Assembly (NCBI GenBank): GCA_965200685.1
Contig: OZ241379.1
Location: 3,782,001-3,846,000, forward strand
Reading direction: 5' to 3'
DNA: 64,000 nt
Source of the DNA: Bin5 sp965200685
Lineage (GTDB): Bacteria; Chloroflexota; Anaerolineae; Caldilineales; Caldilineaceae
The notes beneath the pieces are model-generated. The model saw only the letters and a program-made list of their open reading frames with translations, was not told the origin of the DNA and made no database searches. This document shows, piece after piece, positions 9,387 through 18,109 of the stretch (position 1 is the stretch's first letter; each line of letters starts with the position of its first letter). The position numbers and the translations under genes were made by a program.

Positions 9387-9716
9387 TCTTCAATTCCTCC
9401 TGCTCTGTACGGCATCTTCATTGAGAGCTCCTTTCCTTGGATAGTATAAAACACCAGTTTTTCATTGTCAGGTTTGCGTTAGCAGTGGAACTGCATTCGT
9501 TTACCGCAAAACTTGACAGACTTTTCTGATTTTTGTATTGTTGAACCGTAAAAGACTGATCTGTTCGTCATCAGAAACGATTTGCCGAAAGTATCAACAA
9601 AGGACGTTGTCCTCGGCTGTAATGGGCCTTTTTTGTTGAAGACATACAATATGTAGTCCGCTTCCCTGCCAAAGGACAAGCAGAGGACAGTTTCAAACAC
9701 AAGGAGTAGCAGACCG
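9387..9716. other. 330-bp intergenic region with divergent promoter
   Basis: This stretch separates the cinA-like pair (leftward) from the coiled-coil membrane protein (rightward). It is AT-richer than its surroundings. Apart from the promoter listed separately I see no gene; a leftward open frame across it overlaps the start of the next gene and has no coding character. Confidence 0.6.
9513..9541 (+). promoter_or_regulatory. Sigma70-like promoter upstream of coiled-coil membrane protein
   Basis: A perfect -35 TTGACA (9513-9518), 17-bp spacer and -10 TATTGT (9536-9541) point to the gene at 9717, giving a 5' leader of roughly 170 bases. Confidence 0.5.
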
Positions 9717-10625
9717 ATGAGCGTTGCGAGTTCAGCCCCCAGTGAATCAAAAGTTGAGGAGACGATGTCGAGTGAGGAGAGAGTCATGGAGAGCCACCAT
9801 ACCCAGCAACCGCCGGAACTGGAGTTCAATATGTCCGAATCTGAAGAGTCGTTGACTGCCTATCTCTCGGCGATTGGCGGAGCGGTAATCGGACTGCTCC
9901 TGACTCTCCTCGTATTGGCGATCTGGAATGGCGGAACGCTGAACTTCACCAATACATCCAAAGTGGACGCGCTGGACGCTAATATGACCCGTGTGGATGA
10001 AAATATGGCTGCCATGAGCACAGACTTAGAAACCCTAGGCGAGCGCTTGGCGGCCTTGGAAGGGGAGGCAGGTGCCCTCGCCCAATTGCGGGATAGCCTA
10101 ACCACATTTGACAGCAGCCTGGCCGCGCTTGACCAGAGCCTCAGCGACCAAGGGATTCACATCACCGAGTTGGACCTAGCTGTCGCAGAGCTGCAGGTTA
10201 CCCGGCGCAATTTTGACACCTTCACTTCTGCCCTCATACAGGTGTTGGCAGAAATGGAAACCAACCAGACAGGCGCAGCCCCCGTACCGATGATTGTTAC
10301 CAGTGAAGACGTAGCGGCCGACACAGTTCTCGTCTATCTTTTTGTGGATGCGAACGCAAACAGCGTAATGGATGGGAATGAGATAGAAGTTGCGGGGACA
10401 ACCATTGCCCTGACCGGGCCAGAGGGCGAATCGGTTGTGGCAGAAACCCGCGAGGATAGTGGGGCACGATTTGAGGAACTGGTGTCCGGCGAGTACACAG
10501 TCTCTGTTGAGGATGCCTTAGGCTATGAACTGGTGAGTGCGAGTGCGGTGGCTGTCACTATCAATGCTGGGGCCGAAGCAGGGCAGATCGTCTATTATGC
10601 CGTCATGGCCGGGGCCGGCGAGTAA
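9717..10625 (+). CDS. Membrane-anchored coiled-coil protein with SdrD/Cna B-like domain
   Basis: A 302-residue protein with three visible parts. Residues 1-45 are polar and acidic. About residues 46-71 form one transmembrane helix (AIGGAVIGLLLTLLVLAIW). Next is a long heptad-rich region (VDALDANMTRVDENMAAM and onward to about residue 185), likely a coiled coil. The last 95 residues hold a DANANSVMDGNE calcium-type loop followed by a small beta domain (ALTGPEGESVVAET...SGEYTVSVEDALGYE), the pattern of SdrD/Cna B-type domains. It is probably a type II membrane protein presenting the beta domain outside. It is single-gene and convergent with rsmD. Function unknown. Confidence 0.75.
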   Translation: MSVASSAPSESKVEETMSSEERVMESHHTQQPPELEFNMSESEESLTAYLSAIGGAVIGLLLTLLVLAIWNGGTLNFTNTSKVDALDANMTRVDENMAAMSTDLETLGERLAALEGEAGALAQLRDSLTTFDSSLAALDQSLSDQGIHITELDLAVAELQVTRRNFDTFTSALIQVLAEMETNQTGAAPVPMIVTSEDVAADTVLVYLFVDANANSVMDGNEIEVAGTTIALTGPEGESVVAETREDSGARFEELVSGEYTVSVEDALGYELVSASAVAVTINAGAEAGQIVYYAVMAGAGE

Positions 10626-10638
10626 TCCGCAGCACAGT

Positions 10639-11181
10639 TCAATCATAAAAGAGAAGCTGCACAGACCCATAGCAGCGACTGTCGAATTCCATGAGGTTTT
10701 CAAGAGCAAGCGGCGTTTTTTCGCGAGGATGAATCTGGACGATGACCACGCCATTAGCTGTCAGCAGATCCGGTCGAGCATCCACTGCCAGCAGGGCTGT
10801 ACGCCATAGCTCTTGATACTGGGGCGGCGCGATATAAATGAGATCAAAAGGCTCGCCATCAAACTGTTCTAGGAACCTGAAGCTATCCCGTCGCTCCACT
10901 GTTGCCTGATCACCTAGTTTGCAGTGGGTTAAATTTTGCAAAATCGTGCGAGTTGCAGCCTTGCTGCGGTCAATGAAATGTGCATGGGCCGCACCCCGGC
11001 TTAGGGCTTCAATGCCGATTGCACCGGTACCGCCAAATAGGTCAAGCACAAATCTATCTTCGATCCAGGCCCCTAAAATCGAAAAGAGTGCTTCCTTGGC
11101 CCTGTCTGTGATTGGCCGGGTGGTATCCCCCGCAACCGCCTGCAATCTATGTCCTTTGGCACTGCCTGCAATGACCCGCAT
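10639..11181 (-). CDS. rsmD: 16S rRNA (guanine(966)-N2)-methyltransferase RsmD
   Basis: A 180-residue methyltransferase that modifies G966 of 16S rRNA using SAM. The internal ATG giving MRVIAGSAKGHRL is chosen as start because it matches the family N-terminus; the frame extends 17 codons further upstream. Motif I is VLDLFGGTGAIGIEALSRGA, and RPITDRAKEALFSIL is a family signature. The catalytic motif IV, normally DPPY, here reads IAPPQY, so the Asp is Ala and a Gln is inserted. I recall this variant from Chloroflexota RsmD proteins, so it supports taxonomy rather than inactivation. Convergent with the membrane protein at 9717. Confidence 0.9.
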   Translation of the reverse strand: MRVIAGSAKGHRLQAVAGDTTRPITDRAKEALFSILGAWIEDRFVLDLFGGTGAIGIEALSRGAAHAHFIDRSKAATRTILQNLTHCKLGDQATVERRDSFRFLEQFDGEPFDLIYIAPPQYQELWRTALLAVDARPDLLTANGVVIVQIHPREKTPLALENLMEFDSRCYGSVQLLFYD

Positions 11182-11309
11182 ACTGTCATTATAGCGACCT
11201 GTGGATTTCTTGACAATAGCACCACAGGCCATTGGTAACTAGCGATTGTAAAAGAACTGTGCTATCATTCATGATAGCAATAAAAAACCGCATATGTTTC
11301 TGCTGATGC

Positions 11310-11560
11310 ACGGCGAGAGAGACTTGGGGTTGTGTAGCCTAGGCGCCGAAGGGGCAAGCCGACAGGAGGACCCAGCCTGTTCGGTGACACTCTCAGGCAA
11401 AAGGATCGTCGTGATGCGGCACCTTTGGAAAGCGCAGTGCTCTCACTGCAGTGAAGAGGCAGGTACTCGTCACTGCTTGTGGAGCGGCCACCGACGGGGC
11501 AACCGCACACCTGCGTATCATGTGGTGTGTGGCAATCTCTCAGGTCAAGGACAGAGGCGA
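11310..11560 (+). ncRNA. Tandem glycine riboswitch
   Basis: Two consecutive glycine aptamers lie in the gcvP leader. The first has GCCGAAGGGGCAAGC (about 11344) and ACTCTCAGGCAAAAGGA (about 11390). The second has CACCGACGGGGCAACCGC (about 11490) and ATCTCTCAGGTCAAGGA (about 11535). These are the hallmark conserved cores of the gcvT-type riboswitch. A terminator follows immediately, so this is probably an ON switch in which glycine binding lets transcription continue into gcvP. Outer boundaries are approximate. Confidence 0.93.
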
Positions 11561-11590
11561 CGGGCATTCATTTTGGATGCCCGTTTTTTG
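11561..11590 (+). terminator. Intrinsic terminator, expression platform of the glycine riboswitch
   Basis: A 7-bp stem (CGGGCAT/ATGCCCG) with loop TCATTTTGG is followed by six T residues. It lies directly between the second glycine aptamer and the gcvP ribosome binding site (ACAGGAG at 11611). Confidence 0.9.
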
Positions 11591-11623
11591 TTCCGATTTG
11601 ACAGCAGGCCACAGGAGATATGT

Positions 11624-14600
11624 ATGACCCACCCAGCCCCCAGCAAAGAAGAAGAATATCGCCCTCCACCCGCCCTCACCTCTACACAGCACGGTCATCG
11701 CACAAGCCAGGCCAGTCTACTAGAACGCACGGATTCGTTCGTTCATCGCCATGTAGGACCCAGCCCTGACGAAGTACAGGCCATGCTGCAGACGGTCAAT
11801 GTGGATTCATTGGACGCGTTGATCGACCAGACGATTCCGCCACAGATTCGCTCCAACCTACCATTGGCTCTGCCGGGGCCGCGCCCGGAATCGGACGTCC
11901 TGTCGGAGATGGCGGAAATGGCGGCCCAGAATCAACTGTTGCGCTCCTTTATCGGCATGGGCTACTACGACACCATCACCCCACCGGTAATACTACGCAA
12001 CATCCTAGAGAATCCCGGCTGGTATACCCAATATACCCCCTATCAAGCGGAGATCGCCCAGGGCCGGCTGGAGGCCTTGCTCAATTTCCAGACACTGGTG
12101 ACGGATCTCACCGGGCTTGACATCGCCAATGCCTCTCTGCTGGACGAGGCCACCTCTGCGGCTGAAGCGATGATGATGTGCAAACGGGCGCAAAAACGTA
12201 GCGCAACGGCCAACAGGTTCTTTGTGTCAGAGACGTGCCACCCGCAGACGATTGATACGGTCCGCACTCGCGCTGCACCTCTCGGCTATGAAATCATCGT
12301 CGGCGACCACCGTCACTATCAATGCAATGCCCAGACCTTTGGCCTGTTGGTACAGTATCCAGATACCCAAGGAACGATCAGCGACTTCCGCGCGCTCATA
12401 GAACAAGCGCACGCAGTGGGCGCGCTTGTGGTCGTAGCCACAGATCTGCTGGCCCTAACCCTGCTGACACCCCCCGCTGAATGGGGCGCGGACATCGCGG
12501 TAGGCAGTGCTCAGCGTTTTGGCGTGCCAATGGGGTATGGCGGCCCCCACGCGGCCTTTATGGCAACCCGGGATGCGCTCAAGCGGCAGATGCCAGGGCG
12601 ACTCGTAGGTGTTTCCCAGGATGTGCAGGGCAAACCGGCCCTGCGTCTCGCCCTGCAGACCAGAGAACAACACATACGTCGAGATAAGGCAACCAGCAAT
12701 ATCTGCACCGCCCAGGTCTTGCTGGCAATTATGGCCTCAATGTATGGCGTCTATCACGGGCCCCAAGGCGTAAAACGGATCGCGCAGCGGGTACAGTTGC
12801 TTACGTCGATTCTGGCAAGAGAGTTGGAAAAACTCGGCTATCAGCTCAATGATGGGCCCCTGTTTGATACGCTGAAGATCAGCAAAACCAGTGACCAGCA
12901 ACACCACAGGGCACTGCAATTACAGGAGGAACTGGCCCGGACAGCCACGGAACGGGGCATCAATCTGCGCCTGTATGAAGATGGGGCTATGGGCGTCTCT
13001 TTGGATGAGCAGACCACAGTCGATGAACTCTGCACACTATTGGATATCTTCGGCTGCCAGACATCCCTCACGCGGAAAGACATTGCCAGCCTGGCCGAGG
13101 CAGTAGATCTCAAATACCCAGATCCTTTTGCCCGTACCAGCCCCTACCTCACCCATCCGATCTTCAATCGGATGAATTCAGAGACGGAGATGCTCCGCTA
13201 CATTACAAAGCTGCAAAACCGAGATCTGTCCTTGGCCCACTCGATGATCCCCCTTGGCTCCTGCACAATGAAGCTGAACGCCACTGCCGAGATGATACCC
13301 GTCACTTGGCCGGGATTTTCTCGTCTGCACCCATTTGTCCCATTGGAACAGGCCCAGGGCTATCAGGTCCTCTTTGAACGTCTAGGCCAAGCATTGCAGG
13401 AGATCACCGGCTTACCCGCTGTCTCCTTCCAGCCCAACGCCGGCTCCCAGGGGGAGTACGCCGGGCTGCTGGTCATTCGTGCATGGCACCACAGCAGAGG
13501 GGACGAACACCGCAACATTTGCCTGATCCCATCCTCCGCCCACGGTACAAACCCAGCCAGCGCGGTCATGGCGGGGATGGAAGTAGTGGTCGTCCAGTGT
13601 GATGCCAATGGCAATATTGATGTGACGGACCTGCAGGCAAAAGCCGCAGAACATGGCGAGCATTTGGCCGCGCTGATGGTCACCTACCCCAGTACCCATG
13701 GGGTCTTTGAAGAGGCCATTGAGGAAGTCTGTCATATCATCCATCAGTACGGAGGCCAAGTCTATATGGATGGGGCCAATATGAATGCACAGGTGGGCTT
13801 GTGTCGTCCCGGCCATATGGGCGCGGATGTGTGTCACCTGAACCTACACAAGACATTCTGCATTCCCCATGGTGGCGGTGGGCCAGGTATGGGCCCGATC
13901 TGCGTGGCAGAGCATCTGGCCCCCTTCCTGCCAGGGCATTCTTTTGGGCAGCGGCAGAGCCCAGGATCTGCACGAACGTCAAACATCCGCGGAGAGAATG
14001 CCATCAACGCAGTGTCGGCTGCGCCCTGGGGAAGTGCCAGCATTCTGCCAATCTCTTATGCCTACATCGCCATGATGGGCGGCAGCGGCCTCACCGAAGC
14101 GACCCGGATTGCCATTCTCAATGCCAATTACATCGCCGCGCGGCTAGGGCCGGTCTATCCGGTCCTGTACAAAGGCGCACAAGGCCGAGTCGCGCACGAA
14201 TGTATCATTGACACCCGTTTTCTCAGGGAACACGGCCTGCAGGTGGATGACATCGCCAAACGGCTGATGGATTTTGGCTTTCACGCGCCCACAATGTCCT
14301 TCCCTGTGGCCGGCACGCTGATGATCGAGCCGACTGAGAGCGAGTCCAAAGATGAGCTGGACCGTTTCTGCGAAGCGATGCTGGCCATACGGGCCGAAGT
14401 GCAAGCAGTGCAGGACGAAATCCTCAGCCCGGAGGAATCACCCCTGCACCATGCACCCCACACCGCCGCTATGATCGCAGCGGACGAGTGGCCCCACATC
14501 TATAGCCGAGAGATGGCTGCCTTCCCCGCAACCTGGGTGCAGGAGAGCAAGTTCTGGCCCTATGTTGGGCGCATTGATAATGTGTACGGAGACCGCAATC

Positions 14601-14650
14601 TGGTATGTGCTTGCCCTCCACTGGAAAGTTACACCCCCAATGGCCTGTGA
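11624..14650 (+). CDS. gcvP: Glycine dehydrogenase (decarboxylating), P protein
   Basis: A 1008-residue single-chain P protein of the glycine cleavage system, i.e. the fused form combining both halves that other bacteria split as GcvPA and GcvPB. It decarboxylates glycine with pyridoxal phosphate and transfers aminomethyl to the H protein. The PLP-binding lysine is in NLHKTFCIPHGGGGPG (about K743). Other signatures are FIGMGYYDT, GSQGEYAGL and SSAHGTNPASA. The start at 11624 follows ACAGGAG and lies after the riboswitch; the frame is open upstream, but that part is the riboswitch RNA. gcvT, gcvH and lpd are not in the window. Confidence 0.97.
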   Translation: MTHPAPSKEEEYRPPPALTSTQHGHRTSQASLLERTDSFVHRHVGPSPDEVQAMLQTVNVDSLDALIDQTIPPQIRSNLPLALPGPRPESDVLSEMAEMAAQNQLLRSFIGMGYYDTITPPVILRNILENPGWYTQYTPYQAEIAQGRLEALLNFQTLVTDLTGLDIANASLLDEATSAAEAMMMCKRAQKRSATANRFFVSETCHPQTIDTVRTRAAPLGYEIIVGDHRHYQCNAQTFGLLVQYPDTQGTISDFRALIEQAHAVGALVVVATDLLALTLLTPPAEWGADIAVGSAQRFGVPMGYGGPHAAFMATRDALKRQMPGRLVGVSQDVQGKPALRLALQTREQHIRRDKATSNICTAQVLLAIMASMYGVYHGPQGVKRIAQRVQLLTSILARELEKLGYQLNDGPLFDTLKISKTSDQQHHRALQLQEELARTATERGINLRLYEDGAMGVSLDEQTTVDELCTLLDIFGCQTSLTRKDIASLAEAVDLKYPDPFARTSPYLTHPIFNRMNSETEMLRYITKLQNRDLSLAHSMIPLGSCTMKLNATAEMIPVTWPGFSRLHPFVPLEQAQGYQVLFERLGQALQEITGLPAVSFQPNAGSQGEYAGLLVIRAWHHSRGDEHRNICLIPSSAHGTNPASAVMAGMEVVVVQCDANGNIDVTDLQAKAAEHGEHLAALMVTYPSTHGVFEEAIEEVCHIIHQYGGQVYMDGANMNAQVGLCRPGHMGADVCHLNLHKTFCIPHGGGGPGMGPICVAEHLAPFLPGHSFGQRQSPGSARTSNIRGENAINAVSAAPWGSASILPISYAYIAMMGGSGLTEATRIAILNANYIAARLGPVYPVLYKGAQGRVAHECIIDTRFLREHGLQVDDIAKRLMDFGFHAPTMSFPVAGTLMIEPTESESKDELDRFCEAMLAIRAEVQAVQDEILSPEESPLHHAPHTAAMIAADEWPHIYSREMAAFPATWVQESKFWPYVGRIDNVYGDRNLVCACPPLESYTPNGL

Positions 14651-14694
14651 ACAGTGGCCAAATTGCAGGCTACCAATAACGACTGGACACTCTG

Positions 14695-15666
14695 ATGAAA
14701 CCAACCGTTCTGATCGCATATGCAGGGTTTGATGATATGGAAGTCGAGTACAGCGTACTGGGTGCGCTTGACCTACATATTGTGCATACCGGCACTCTCA
14801 CCACGCCGGAGGCAATTGACGCGGCCCAACAATGTGATGCTCTTATCGTGACCTTACAGGAAGTGCGTGCCGACCTGATCAGCACCATGGCGCGCTGCCG
14901 GCTTATCAGCCGCGCCGGCACCGGCCTGGATACTATCGACATCAACGCGGCGACCGAACACGGTATCTGGGTCACGAACGTGCCGGATTACTCTATTGAC
15001 GAGGTCTCAACCCACGCTATCGCCCTGTTATTGAACCATGCCCGTAGTCTCTTCCGTCTCTTTGACGCCACGCGCAGGGGGGAGTGGGATAATTCTGTGG
15101 CTGTGCCAGGTCGCCGGCTACAGGGTCAAATCCTAGGTGTGGTGGGCTTTGGACGTATCGGACGTGCTGCCGCGCAGAAAGGGCTTGGGTTGGGCCTAGA
15201 GGTGATGGTATTCGACCCCTATGTTGAGGCAGAAACCATCGCTGCTAAGGGGATGCGGCCGGCTGATCTCAATACACTCTTACGAGAAGCGGACTATATA
15301 ACCCTGCACACTCCGTTGACAGATGACACCCGCCACATGATCAATGCCCGTACTCTCAGCTTGATGAAGCCCAACGCCTATCTGATCAATGTAGCACGGG
15401 GTGAACTGGTCGATGAAGATGCGCTGGCACAAGCACTACGAGAAGAGAGGATCGACGGTGCTGCTCTGGATGTTCTAGCGGTTGAACCACCGCCAGCCGA
15501 TCATCCATTACTGCATGATGAACGCATTCTGATTACTCCCCATGCGGCTTGGTACTCTGAAGAAGCCAAGTACGACATGCGCGTGCGAGCTTGTGAGGAG
15601 GTCGTGCGTGTGTTACGTGGTGAACCGCCACGTGCAGCCGTAAATCAAATTCACCCGCATTCCTAG
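14695..15666 (+). CDS. D-isomer-specific 2-hydroxyacid dehydrogenase (phosphoglycerate dehydrogenase-like)
   Basis: A 323-residue NAD-dependent dehydrogenase of the SerA/D-2-hydroxyacid family. Motifs in order: substrate-domain RAGTGLDTIDI, the NAD-binding GVVGFGRIGRAAAQKG (from about residue 145), the arginine-bearing NVARGELVDEDAL and the catalytic His in ITPHAAWYSEEA. It lacks the ACT regulatory domain of full SerA. It starts 44 bp after gcvP on the same strand and may be read through from the glycine-controlled transcript, which would place it in serine/glycine or glyoxylate metabolism. That link is inference. Its substrate could also be hydroxypyruvate or glyoxylate. Confidence 0.88.
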   Translation: MKPTVLIAYAGFDDMEVEYSVLGALDLHIVHTGTLTTPEAIDAAQQCDALIVTLQEVRADLISTMARCRLISRAGTGLDTIDINAATEHGIWVTNVPDYSIDEVSTHAIALLLNHARSLFRLFDATRRGEWDNSVAVPGRRLQGQILGVVGFGRIGRAAAQKGLGLGLEVMVFDPYVEAETIAAKGMRPADLNTLLREADYITLHTPLTDDTRHMINARTLSLMKPNAYLINVARGELVDEDALAQALREERIDGAALDVLAVEPPPADHPLLHDERILITPHAAWYSEEAKYDMRVRACEEVVRVLRGEPPRAAVNQIHPHS

Positions 15667-15748
15667 TGCCATCCACCTACAAGACGCTCTTGGCCACCTT
15701 CGGCCACTGATTCGCGCCTGAATCCCAGCCAAAGCCATTGATTGCGAC

Positions 15749-16318
15749 TCAGCCAGCCAAGCGCACAATGCGAAAGTCCTCAAAGCGGATCCAATGCTCC
15801 TCATCTTGTGGGCCGTTGTAGCACTGAATGCTGACCTGCTCATGTGCGGCCGGCGGTAGCGCACCGCTAGCGGCTGTTTCAAATGCTGATGCCCCTTGCG
15901 CGCGGAACTGCGCCTCCCAGGAATCGGCTGTTACCACGAGGCGCAAACGCACGCTTTGGGTCGGCATAGGCTTACGGCCAGGGATGATGTACAGTTCACC
16001 GTCGATCAACTCCTTGACCTCCTTGAAAACCGGCTCGCCGTTTTGATACCAAGTGATACCGGCCTGTTCGTACTGCTGGGTAGGCGATGTATGGTTGTAG
16101 ATCGTTACTTCGACCGCGTAGGGGCCGTCGTGACGGTCTGGGGCCGGGCGCACAAGCGCATTGCGGACTGTGGCCGCCAGACCCGGCTCCACCATGATCT
16201 CCAGCCCACCCTCGCGGATACGCCAGCAGCCCGGATTCTCCCGCAACCAGGACCAGCCAGCACCTAGCGTGCCCTCAAATTTCTCCGCAAAGATCACCTG
16301 CTCATCGGCTCTATCCAT
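15749..16318 (-). CDS. DUF1349-like concanavalin-fold protein
   Basis: A 189-residue cytosolic protein. The start at 16318 is chosen because AAAGGAGAAGTG precedes that ATG; the frame extends 24 codons upstream without a good site. The pattern W...ENPGCWRIREGGLEI near the N-terminus, then YEQAGITWYQNGEPVFKEVKE and a late RFEDFRIV, fits the DUF1349 (Ree1-like) family, a jelly-roll fold related to concanavalin-like lectins and associated with carbohydrate metabolism. Role unknown. Convergent with the dehydrogenase at 14695. Confidence 0.65.
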   Translation of the reverse strand: MDRADEQVIFAEKFEGTLGAGWSWLRENPGCWRIREGGLEIMVEPGLAATVRNALVRPAPDRHDGPYAVEVTIYNHTSPTQQYEQAGITWYQNGEPVFKEVKELIDGELYIIPGRKPMPTQSVRLRLVVTADSWEAQFRAQGASAFETAASGALPPAAHEQVSIQCYNGPQDEEHWIRFEDFRIVRLAG

Positions 16319-16474
16319 GTTCACTTCTCCTTTTCTGATGGGTTCTGTGCATCTATGGTAAATCATTGAGGCGATAATCCCAATTAACATGAGCGATTGT
16401 CTACATTGGTGCCATATTTGATCTAAATTGTTGTCATACTGGCAACAACATTCCTTTATTCTGCCATAGAAGGA

Positions 16475-16554
16475 TCAATTGATGCTGTCGCAAGTGGCCG
16501 GCCTACTCTGGGCCAGCCAATCACAAAGGAGAAATGCAGTGAGTAAAGTCAAGA
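16475..16554 (+). repeat. Repeat A copy 1 (translation-start cassette)
   Basis: An 80-bp block nearly identical to 17432-17510: one substitution and one single-base length change. It contains a REP-like hairpin (16494-16519), a ribosome binding site AAGGAG and the GTG start with the first five codons (VSKVK) of a secreted protein. A 22-bp part recurs at 18045-18066. Confidence 0.85.
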
Positions 16555-17300
16555 TGGTTGTTGGTTTTGTGGTTATTCTATTCTGCCTGCTGGGCGGCGT
16601 AGGATATGCACAGGGAGAATTGACGCTAGAAGGATTGGCGGAACGAATTGACGAGTTGGAGTCATTGGTATACGTGTCTGAGATTCGTATTTATGAAGTG
16701 ATTGAAGACACACCTGCGTATGATGCAGGATTACGGTCTGCGGATACAATTTTGTCCATTGATGATAAAACAGTGGATTCGTATGCAACACTCGTAGATC
16801 TCCTTGCTGAATATGAGCCTGGTGATGAAGTGACATTGACCATCTCAAGATTTAATGTCACTTCAGAGGAATCGGAAGAGTTGTCTTATGATGTAGTACT
16901 GGCAGAGCACCCCAATGAAAAGGGTCAGGCATATTTAGGAGTTAATGTGCCACGCACAAAAACTCTTGAAGAGCTGCTGCGTGTTTCTAGGGACCTCGAC
17001 CATTTTGATAAACGGCTATCTGAACTGGAGTCAGTACAGTACCATGATGGCATGGTTTTGGATGACGAAGGAGCATGTCGGATAGCTAAACAGGATAGAT
17101 TGCAAGCGTCTAGCCTGGCTAAGTTTTTGGAAGCATTTCCTGATGAAGATGTACCCTCCACTATACACATAGATGCTGTAAGGGTTTTGTCGGATACTAC
17201 TATGGTAGTTAGGTTTGACGCTTTTTGGCAAGACTCTTTTATTGATGAGTATTGGGATGGTTGCGAGTTTCTTTATTCATCAGAGTGGCAGGAGGAGTAG
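16539..17300 (+). CDS. Secreted PDZ-domain protein
   Basis: A 253-residue exported protein. The GTG at 16539 is chosen because AAGGAG precedes it and the same start cassette is duplicated at 17495. The N-terminus is a Sec signal peptide (KMVVGFVVILFCLLGGVGYAQG, with likely cleavage after AQ). A PDZ-like domain follows at about residues 38-110, shown by VIEDTPAYDAGLRSADTILSIDDKTVDS and EPGDEVTLTISR. A second part after residue 115 contains AYLGVNV and a coiled segment. No protease domain is present, so it may be a scaffold or peptide-binding protein. It neighbours small zinc-ribbon proteins that share its 5' repeat. Confidence 0.75.
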   Translation: MSKVKMVVGFVVILFCLLGGVGYAQGELTLEGLAERIDELESLVYVSEIRIYEVIEDTPAYDAGLRSADTILSIDDKTVDSYATLVDLLAEYEPGDEVTLTISRFNVTSEESEELSYDVVLAEHPNEKGQAYLGVNVPRTKTLEELLRVSRDLDHFDKRLSELESVQYHDGMVLDDEGACRIAKQDRLQASSLAKFLEAFPDEDVPSTIHIDAVRVLSDTTMVVRFDAFWQDSFIDEYWDGCEFLYSSEWQEE

Positions 17301-17321
17301 TTATTCTGATATCAACTAAGT

Positions 17322-17347
17322 GTGGCCGGTCCTCTGTGGCTGGCCAC
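17322..17347. repeat. REP-like hairpin after PDZ gene
   Basis: GTGGCC (17322-17327) pairs with GGCCAC (17342-17347) and is followed by ATTT. It is one of four related palindromes in this locus, the others being 16494-16519, 17451-17476 and 18061-18086. It may serve as terminator for the PDZ gene. Confidence 0.55.
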
Positions 17348-17363
17348 ATTTAACACAAGGAAG

Positions 17364-17429
17364 CCTGCATGAATTGCAAGTATTGTGGTGCTGCAATCGA
17401 TCTCAAAGATATACCAGCACCACAACCTA
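17364..17429 (+). repeat. Repeat B copy 1 (zinc-ribbon cassette)
   Basis: 66 bp that appear identical to 18307-18372. It encodes the zinc-ribbon start MNCKYCGAAIDLKDIPAP. Identity at DNA level implies a recent duplication or gene conversion. Confidence 0.9.
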
Positions 17430-18049
17430 TCTCAATTGATGCTGTCGCAAGTGGCCGGCCTACTATGGGCCAGCCAATCACAAGGAGAAATGCAGTGAGT
17501 AAAGTCAAGAAGGATTGTTGGTGGGTGTTTGTTCTATTTTTCCTGCTACCGATACTGGGCTGCAATGGAGCCTCCATATCAGAGGCAAGTTTAAGTCAAG
17601 AAGAGGTAGCAGCAACCCAGGCAGCCGTTGTGCCTGCGAAGGTGGGCGAGGATGTACGGGTGGATGAGGTACGCTGGCATGTGTTGTCTGCAGAGGATTT
17701 AGGGGATACCTTATCCAGCGACAATAGATTTGTGGACAGCAAGACGACAGCGGGTCGGTTTATTCGGGTACGCTTTGAGATTGAGAACCTATCCAATGAT
17801 CTGTTGACTTATGGTGGCTTGGATTTGGTGGATAATAGGGACAGAGAATATACTTCATATAGCGAATCCTTCATGTTCTTGCCAGATGAGGAGGAATGCT
17901 CCTTCATTGAAAATCTGAATCCCAATATCCCAAAGATATGTACTGTGATCTATGAGGTCGCTGCAGATGCCGCTGGTCTCAAGATTGTCGCATCGGATTT
18001 GAAGATATTTGGTTCGGATGAGAAAGAAATTGATCTCGGCCTTGATTGA
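17369..18049 (+). CDS. Zinc-ribbon/DUF4352-like protein, possible chimera; alternative lipoprotein start at 17495
   Basis: The 226-codon frame starts with half a zinc ribbon (MNCKYCGAAIDLKD), passes through repeat A, then a hydrophobic segment ending in a lipobox-like LPILGC, then a DUF4352-type immunoglobulin-like domain (VRVDEVRWHVLSAEDLG...RFIRVRFEIENLSND). Two products are possible: a zinc-ribbon membrane protein from 17369, or a lipoprotein from GTG 17495 (AAGGAG upstream, signal peptide with cysteine at the lipobox). The second is more consistent with the matching start of the PDZ gene at 16539. The frame therefore looks like repeat B pasted in front of a lipoprotein gene. Confidence 0.65.
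   Translation: MNCKYCGAAIDLKDIPAPQPISIDAVASGRPTMGQPITRRNAVSKVKKDCWWVFVLFFLLPILGCNGASISEASLSQEEVAATQAAVVPAKVGEDVRVDEVRWHVLSAEDLGDTLSSDNRFVDSKTTAGRFIRVRFEIENLSNDLLTYGGLDLVDNRDREYTSYSESFMFLPDEEECSFIENLNPNIPKICTVIYEVAADAAGLKIVASDLKIFGSDEKEIDLGLD
17432..17510 (+). repeat. Repeat A copy 2
   Basis: 79-bp partner of 16475-16554. A one-base deletion before the ribosome binding site changes the upstream frame relative to copy 1, which argues that the sequence before the GTG is untranslated in at least one copy. Confidence 0.85.
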
Positions 18050-18086
18050 TGCTGTCGCAAGTGGCCAGCCATCTGTGGCTGGCTAC
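18045..18086. repeat. Partial repeat A with REP-like hairpin
   Basis: 22 bp (18045-18066) match the start of repeat A and run into a 10-bp-stem hairpin (18061-18070 with 18077-18086, loop ATCTGT). It overlaps the stop of the DUF4352-like gene and may terminate it. Confidence 0.7.
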
Positions 18087-18109
18087 ACCTACACACTACG
18101 GAGAGAGAC

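Noticed and set aside
9479..9829. 116-codon minus-strand frame upstream of the coiled-coil protein
   Set aside because: Overlaps the start of that gene and the promoter; no coding signature.
11294..11623. In-frame upstream extension of gcvP
   Set aside because: The sequence is the glycine riboswitch and terminator; the family start and ribosome binding site are at 11624.
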